A stretch of 64,000 bases of DNA, taken from NCBI RefSeq assembly GCF_016862935.1, contig NZ_BONX01000028.1, forward strand, positions 1 through 64,000. Direction: 5' to 3'. This DNA is from Plantactinospora mayteni. Lineage in GTDB: Bacteria > Actinomycetota > Actinomycetes > Mycobacteriales > Micromonosporaceae. The first letter of the stretch is position 1; each line of letters opens with the position of its first letter. Below the pieces are notes generated by a model. That model was not told where the DNA came from, made no database searches, and was given only the letters and a program-made list of their open reading frames with translations. Positions 60,039 to 64,000 of this stretch are shown piece by piece. The position numbers were made by a program, and so were the translations under genes.

Positions 60039-60116
60039 TCGACGGTTCAGCCGGAGCGGGAACCGGAGCGGAAAGTCGACGGTTCAGCCGGAGCGGGAGG
60101 TCGACGGCTCAGCGGG
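60039..60116 (-). repeat. Tandem repeats over the LOG gene stop codon
   Basis: TCGACGGTTCAGCCGGAGCG begins 23-bp identical units at 60039-60061 and 60076-60098. A shorter related unit (TCGACGGCTCAGCGGG, 60101-60116) contains the stop codon of the LOG gene. Confidence 0.75.
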
Positions 60117-60960
60117 TGTTGCGTGTCGTGGCGGCCGACTGCTGGGCCGCCTCGGCCTGGGCGATCGCGGTCTCCTGGAGCGCCTCCTGCTCGGCGGCGA
60201 GCGCCGCGTCCGCCTCGACGATGTGCCGGACGGCCGCGTTCACGTCGTCCGTCACGATGATCAGTTCCAGGTCGGCCAGGCCGATCTTCCCGTCGGCGGC
60301 GAGGGTGTCCCGGAGCCAGTCGAGCAGCCCGCTCCAGTACGCCGTACCCATCAGGACCACCGGGAACCGGGTCACCTTGCCGGTCTGCACCAGGGTCAGC
60401 GCCTCGAACAGTTCGTCCAGGGTGCCGAAGCCACCCGGCAGCACCACGAACGCCTGGGCGTACTTGACGAACATGGTCTTGCGGGCGAAGAAGTACCGGA
60501 AGTCGATCGCCATGTCGACCCAGTCGTTGATGCCCTGCTCGAACGGCAGCTCGATGCCGAGCCCGACCGACAGCCCGCCCGCCTCGATGGCGCCCCGGTT
60601 GGCCGCCTCCATCACGCCCGGCCCCCCGCCGGTGATCACCGCATAGCCGGCGGCGGCGAGCGCGGCGCCCAACTCCTCGGCCAGCTCGCACTCCGGGCTG
60701 TCCGGCTTGCTGCGGGCCGAGCCGAAGACGCTGACCGCCGGGGGCAGGTCGGCGAGGGTGTCGAAGCCCTCCACGAACTCGGAGAGGATGCGCAACGCCC
60801 GCCAGGCGTCCTTGGTCTTCCAGTCGCCCCGGCTGCGGGAGTCGAGCAGCCGCTGGTCCGCCGTACTCAACGGAATTGCCTCGCGGCGCAGGGTGACCGC
60901 GCCCCGATGCCGTTCCGGTCCCGGACCCCGGCCGCCGTTTCGCCCCTGGCTGTGGTTCAT
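60109..60960 (-). CDS. LOG-family protein (TIGR00730)
   Basis: A 283-residue Rossmann-fold protein. It carries the family motifs GGGPGVMEAANRGA and PGGFGTLDELFE, with an N-terminal VSVFGSARS strand. LOG proteins release cytokinin-type bases from nucleotide monophosphates (phosphoribohydrolase); the bacterial role is often purine-nucleotide clean-up. ATG 60960 (MNHSQGRNGG) was chosen over an upstream start because the extension looks non-coding. Confidence 0.9.
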   Translation of the reverse strand: MNHSQGRNGGRGPGPERHRGAVTLRREAIPLSTADQRLLDSRSRGDWKTKDAWRALRILSEFVEGFDTLADLPPAVSVFGSARSKPDSPECELAEELGAALAAAGYAVITGGGPGVMEAANRGAIEAGGLSVGLGIELPFEQGINDWVDMAIDFRYFFARKTMFVKYAQAFVVLPGGFGTLDELFEALTLVQTGKVTRFPVVLMGTAYWSGLLDWLRDTLAADGKIGLADLELIIVTDDVNAAVRHIVEADAALAAEQEALQETAIAQAEAAQQSAATTRNTR

Positions 60961-61132
60961 GGGGTCCACGGTAATCCGGTGGACCACGGCCGGGGTGGCG
61001 TGATCCCGTACGTCACAGGACAAACATCCAGCACGGACGCAACCAAACGGCGCTGGTGGGCGTCTTACCATTCACACAGGGGGAACGCGCGGCGCCCACA
61101 CCACGGCCGCGCACCTTCGGGGGGCAACGGTG

Positions 61133-61297
61133 ATGACCAGCGGGGAGATCGTTCGACTTCGACGACAGATGCAGCGCCGGATCCGGGCGGTGGTCGCGGA
61201 GCGCCGGATGGCGCGAAACGCCGCGCCGATCAGCGCCATCGACGACGACTCGAGGCCGGAGCAGGAATCGCGTACGCAGCAGCACGTCGACGGGTAG
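61133..61297 (+). CDS. 54-residue conserved-looking small protein
   Basis: MTSGEIVRLRRQMQRRIRAV continues VAERRMARNAAPISAIDDDS and ends QQHVDG. It has a basic amphipathic helix then an acidic tail. The ATG is preceded by GGGGGGC; a GTG three bases earlier is also possible. Unknown function; similar small proteins upstream of dapE occur in relatives as I remember. Confidence 0.5.
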   Translation: MTSGEIVRLRRQMQRRIRAVVAERRMARNAAPISAIDDDSRPEQESRTQQHVDG

Positions 61298-61427
61298 TCC
61301 GCCGACCGAAAATCACGGGGAAAACCGGTGCCGGCCGGCGGCAAAGGGGCCACCGCCGGCCGGCACCGGGCCGAGAGAACGCGGCGCGGGACAGCGCACC
61401 GGCCGAGAGAACCCGGTGCGGGACAGT

Positions 61428-62501
61428 TCAGTCCGAGGCGAGCCAGCGGTGCAGGGTGGCCGCGCCGTCCCGGATCTTGCCGATCTCGACGTGCTCGTCG
61501 GGGGCGTGTGCCAGGTTGGGGTCGCCCGGCCCGAAGTTGAGCGCCGGGATGCCGAGCGCGGCGAACCGCGACACGTCCGTCCAGCCGAGCTTGCCGATCG
61601 GGTCCGCGCCGACCGCCGTCAGGAACTCCCGGGCCGGTGCCGCGGTCAGTCCGGGCAGCGCGCCGGGCGCCGAGTCGGTCACCCGGACCTGGTAGTCGGC
61701 GAAGACCTCGCGTACGTGCGCCTCCGCCTGCTCCGCCGTCCGGTCCGGGGCGAACCGGTAGTTCACCTCCAGCTCGCAGAGGTCCGGTACCACGTTGCCG
61801 GCCACCCCACCACTGATCCGCACCGCGTTCATCCCCTCGCGGTACACGCAGCCGTCGATGGTGACCATCCGGGCCTGGTACGCCGCCAGCCGGTTGATCG
61901 CGCCGCCGATCCCGTGGATCGCGTTCACCCCGTTCCACGAGCGGGCCGAGTGCGCCCGCCGGCCGGTCGAACTGACCATCGCCCGCATCGTGCCCTGGCA
62001 GCCCGCCTCGACCACCCCGTGCGTCGGCTCCAACAGCACCGCGAAGTCGGCGGTCAGCCACTCCGGATGCGCCTGCGCGACCAGGGTCAGCCCGTTGTAG
62101 CGGGACTCGATCTCCTCGGCCTCGTAGAAGAAGTAGGTCACGTCGTATCGAGGCTCGGGCACGCTCACCGCCAGGTGCAGCGCGTACGCCACCCCGGACT
62201 TCATGTCCGAGGTGCCGCAGCCGTAGATCAGGTCGCCCTGCACGCTGGACGGGAAGTTGTTGTTCAACGGCACGGTGTCCAGGTGCCCGGCCAGCACCAC
62301 CCGCTGGGCCCGGCCCAGGTCCGTACGGGCCATGATCGTGTTGCTGTGCCGCGCCACGGTCAGGTGCGGTGCGGTCCTGAGCACCTCCTCGACGCAGTCC
62401 GCGATCTCCTTCTCGTCGCGCGAGACGGACTCGATGTCGACCAGGGCGCGGGTCAACGCCACCGGATCGGCCAACACCTCGGGGGTGAGCGGGTTCTCCA
62501 T
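61428..62501 (-). CDS. dapE: Succinyl-diaminopimelate desuccinylase
   Basis: A 357-residue M20-family zinc amidase. Metal ligands are visible in LAGHLDTVPLNNN, GCGTSDMKSG and YEAEEIES; the closing HAPDEHVEIGK provides the final His/Glu. It removes succinate from N-succinyl-L,L-diaminopimelate in lysine and peptidoglycan synthesis. It is divergent from dapD, which makes the succinylated precursor, so the two probably share a control region of 116 bases. Confidence 0.93.
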   Translation of the reverse strand: MENPLTPEVLADPVALTRALVDIESVSRDEKEIADCVEEVLRTAPHLTVARHSNTIMARTDLGRAQRVVLAGHLDTVPLNNNFPSSVQGDLIYGCGTSDMKSGVAYALHLAVSVPEPRYDVTYFFYEAEEIESRYNGLTLVAQAHPEWLTADFAVLLEPTHGVVEAGCQGTMRAMVSSTGRRAHSARSWNGVNAIHGIGGAINRLAAYQARMVTIDGCVYREGMNAVRISGGVAGNVVPDLCELEVNYRFAPDRTAEQAEAHVREVFADYQVRVTDSAPGALPGLTAAPAREFLTAVGADPIGKLGWTDVSRFAALGIPALNFGPGDPNLAHAPDEHVEIGKIRDGAATLHRWLASD

Positions 62502-62617
62502 GGTGGGAGACGGTACCGTCAAGGTCGTATCGGCGGGACGCGTCCAAGGCTCGGAAATGACGTTCCACACTCACGGCTGAGCCGAGGTCCCAGACGGATG
62601 ACGGAGAGGTAGACCCG

Positions 62618-63571
62618 GTGACGACCGCACAGCCCGCCTGGGGGATCGGAGTGGCCACGCTCGCCGGAGACCAGGTGCTCGACACCTGGTATCCGACCGG
62701 CAAGCTCGGGCTGGGTTCGTCGCCGCTCGTCGCGGGTGAGGACGGCGACACGCTCGACCTGCCGCCGGGCGCGATCGGCGAGCGGGGGCTGCCCGGGCTG
62801 CGTACCGCCGTGGTGGTCACCGAGATCGGCTCGCTGGCCGACCCGATCAAGGACGCCGCCGACGCGTACCTCCGGTTGCACCTGCTCTCGCACCGCCTGG
62901 TCCGGCCCAACGAGCTGAACCTCGACGGCATCTTCGGGGTGCTGGCCAACGTCGCCTGGACCTCGGCCGGCCCGTGCCCGCCGGAGCGGGTCGACGAGCT
63001 GCGGGTGCTGGAGCGGGCCGCCGGCCGGCACCTGGCGGTCTACGGGGTCGACAAGTTCCCCCGGATGACCGACTACGTGGTCCCGTCCGGGGTCCGGATC
63101 GCCGACGCCGACCGGGTACGCCTCGGCGCGCACCTGGCCAGCGGCACCACCGTGATGCACGAGGGCTTCTGCAACTTCAACGCCGGCACCCTCGGCACCT
63201 CGATGGTGGAGGGCCGGATCGTCGCCGGAGTGGTGGTCGGGGACGGCTCCGACGTCGGCGCCGGCGCCTCGATCATGGGTACCCTCTCCGGCGGCGGCAC
63301 GGAGAAGGTCCGGATCGGCGAGCGGAGCCTGCTCGGCGCGAACGCCGGGATCGGGATCTCGCTCGGCGACGACTGCGTGGTCGAGGCCGGCTGCTACGTC
63401 ACCGCCGGCTCCAAGGTGACCCTGCCGGACGGCCGGGTGGTCAAGGCCCGCGAGTTGTCCGGGGTCGACGGGCTGCTGTTCTGGCGCAACTCGGTGACCG
63501 GCGCCCTGGAGGCGAAGCCGCGTACCGGGCGGGGCATCGAGCTGAACGCCGCCCTGCACGCCAACGACTGA
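62618..63571 (+). CDS. dapD: Tetrahydrodipicolinate N-succinyltransferase
   Basis: A 317-residue enzyme of the actinobacterial DapD type. A left-handed beta-helix covers the middle ([40 protein letters not shown]), ending with [14 protein letters not shown]. It transfers succinate from succinyl-CoA to tetrahydrodipicolinate in the diaminopimelate pathway. GTG 62618 follows GGAGAGG. The next gene starts 16 bases downstream. Confidence 0.95.
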   Translation: MTTAQPAWGIGVATLAGDQVLDTWYPTGKLGLGSSPLVAGEDGDTLDLPPGAIGERGLPGLRTAVVVTEIGSLADPIKDAADAYLRLHLLSHRLVRPNELNLDGIFGVLANVAWTSAGPCPPERVDELRVLERAAGRHLAVYGVDKFPRMTDYVVPSGVRIADADRVRLGAHLASGTTVMHEGFCNFNAGTLGTSMVEGRIVAGVVVGDGSDVGAGASIMGTLSGGGTEKVRIGERSLLGANAGIGISLGDDCVVEAGCYVTAGSKVTLPDGRVVKARELSGVDGLLFWRNSVTGALEAKPRTGRGIELNAALHAND

Positions 63572-63587
63572 ACGGGCCGGGCCGGGA

Positions 63588-64000
63588 ATGGGTGCCGAGA
63601 CGGATCCGCGCTCGCCACGGGAGCGGATGCTCGCCGGTGACCTCTACCGGGCCGACGACCCGGAGCTGGCGGCGCTGATCCGCCGGGCCGCCCTGCTCGT
63701 CCAGCGCTACAACTCGACCGCCGCCGACCAGCCGGAGCGGTACGAGGCGCTGCTCCGGGAACTGCTCGGCGCGGTCGGCGACCGGGTGGTGGTCCGGCCG
63801 CCGTTCTACTGCGACTACGGCACCCAGATCCGGATCGGCGACCGGTCGTTCCTGAACTTCAACGCCGTGCTGCTGGACGTCGCCGCGATCGAGATCGGCG
63901 CCGACGTGCAGATCGGGCCGAACGTACAACTGCTGACCCCGCACCACCCGCTCGACCCGGAGCAGCGCCGGGCCGGCTGGGAAGCGGCCCGGCCGATCAC
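63588..64000 (+). CDS. Maltose O-acetyltransferase-like hexapeptide acetyltransferase (partial)
   Basis: The first 137 codons of a gene cut by the window end. The N-terminal Maa domain (ERMLAGDLYRADDPELAALI, YNSTAADQPERY) and the start of the left-handed beta-helix (PPFYCDYGTQIRIGDRSFLN, FNAVLLDVAAIEIGADVQIG) are clear. It should acetylate a sugar or related acceptor with acetyl-CoA. It lies 16 bases after dapD and is probably co-transcribed. Confidence 0.88.
   Translation, partial: MGAETDPRSPRERMLAGDLYRADDPELAALIRRAALLVQRYNSTAADQPERYEALLRELLGAVGDRVVVRPPFYCDYGTQIRIGDRSFLNFNAVLLDVAAIEIGADVQIGPNVQLLTPHHPLDPEQRRAGWEAARPI

Overview
High-GC chromosomal DNA from an actinobacterium, most likely Micromonosporaceae (Micromonospora or a close relative). 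The indications are the strong G/C bias at third codon positions, frequent GTG starts, a WhiB regulator, XRE-DUF5753/DUF397 pairs, several ECF sigma factors, UPF0182, a DUF5679 zinc ribbon and the AdnA/AdnB end-resection complex. Assignments rest on motifs and remembered family knowledge; no database search was run.

Layout. 1-7.2 kb: MacS-type sensor kinase, a small anti-sigma-like ATPase, glycerol kinase, an APH-fold kinase, an MmcQ/YjbR protein and an AbiE-like (type IV) toxin-antitoxin pair behind an AT-rich control region. 7.4-12.6 kb: two GT4 glycosyltransferases, purC (convergent and overlapping), and an orphan sugar-binding lipoprotein with a near-consensus promoter. 12.7-18 kb: a MarR remnant, a DUF1772 membrane protein, an NADH-dehydrogenase-like flavoprotein next to an ECF41/SigJ-type sigma factor, then a second ECF sigma/CU044_5270 unit preceded by a tiny coupled leader ORF. 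18.3-21.6 kb: a large secreted subtilase. 21.7-22.1 kb: two initiator tRNA genes, each with its own terminator.

22.2-55 kb is a conserved actinobacterial core block. As remembered, its order resembles M. tuberculosis Rv3193c-Rv3202c: UPF0182, PDZ/Lon-like protease, zincin-like DUF2342, orphan E1/cyclodehydratase-like protein, ABC1 kinase, whiB7, uvrD2, mycoredoxin, nudC, then (after an insert holding an M16 peptidase pair, a DEAD-box helicase and a cold-shock protein) adnB-adnA. Common themes are DNA repair (UvrD2, AdnAB), redox balance (Mrx1, NudC) and stress or antibiotic response (WhiB7). 55-64 kb: small unknown genes, an XRE/DUF397 pair, a MarR/SnoaL divergent pair, secreted proteins, a LOG-family protein, the divergent lysine/DAP genes dapE and dapD, and the start of a maltose-acetyltransferase-like gene cut by the window edge.

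The most unusual signals are non-coding: (i) a ~95-bp highly structured palindromic element in two inverted copies (15.0 and 40.4 kb), each just 3' of a minus-strand gene; (ii) tandem or near-tandem duplications spanning stop codons at five gene ends; (iii) a whiB7 leader with an 85-codon upstream ORF, very strong ribosome binding site and nested hairpins, typical of ribosome-mediated attenuation; (iv) three same-orientation DnaA-box-like 9-mers far from any visible origin genes; and (v) a 34-residue signal-peptide-like ORF translationally coupled to an ECF sigma gene.
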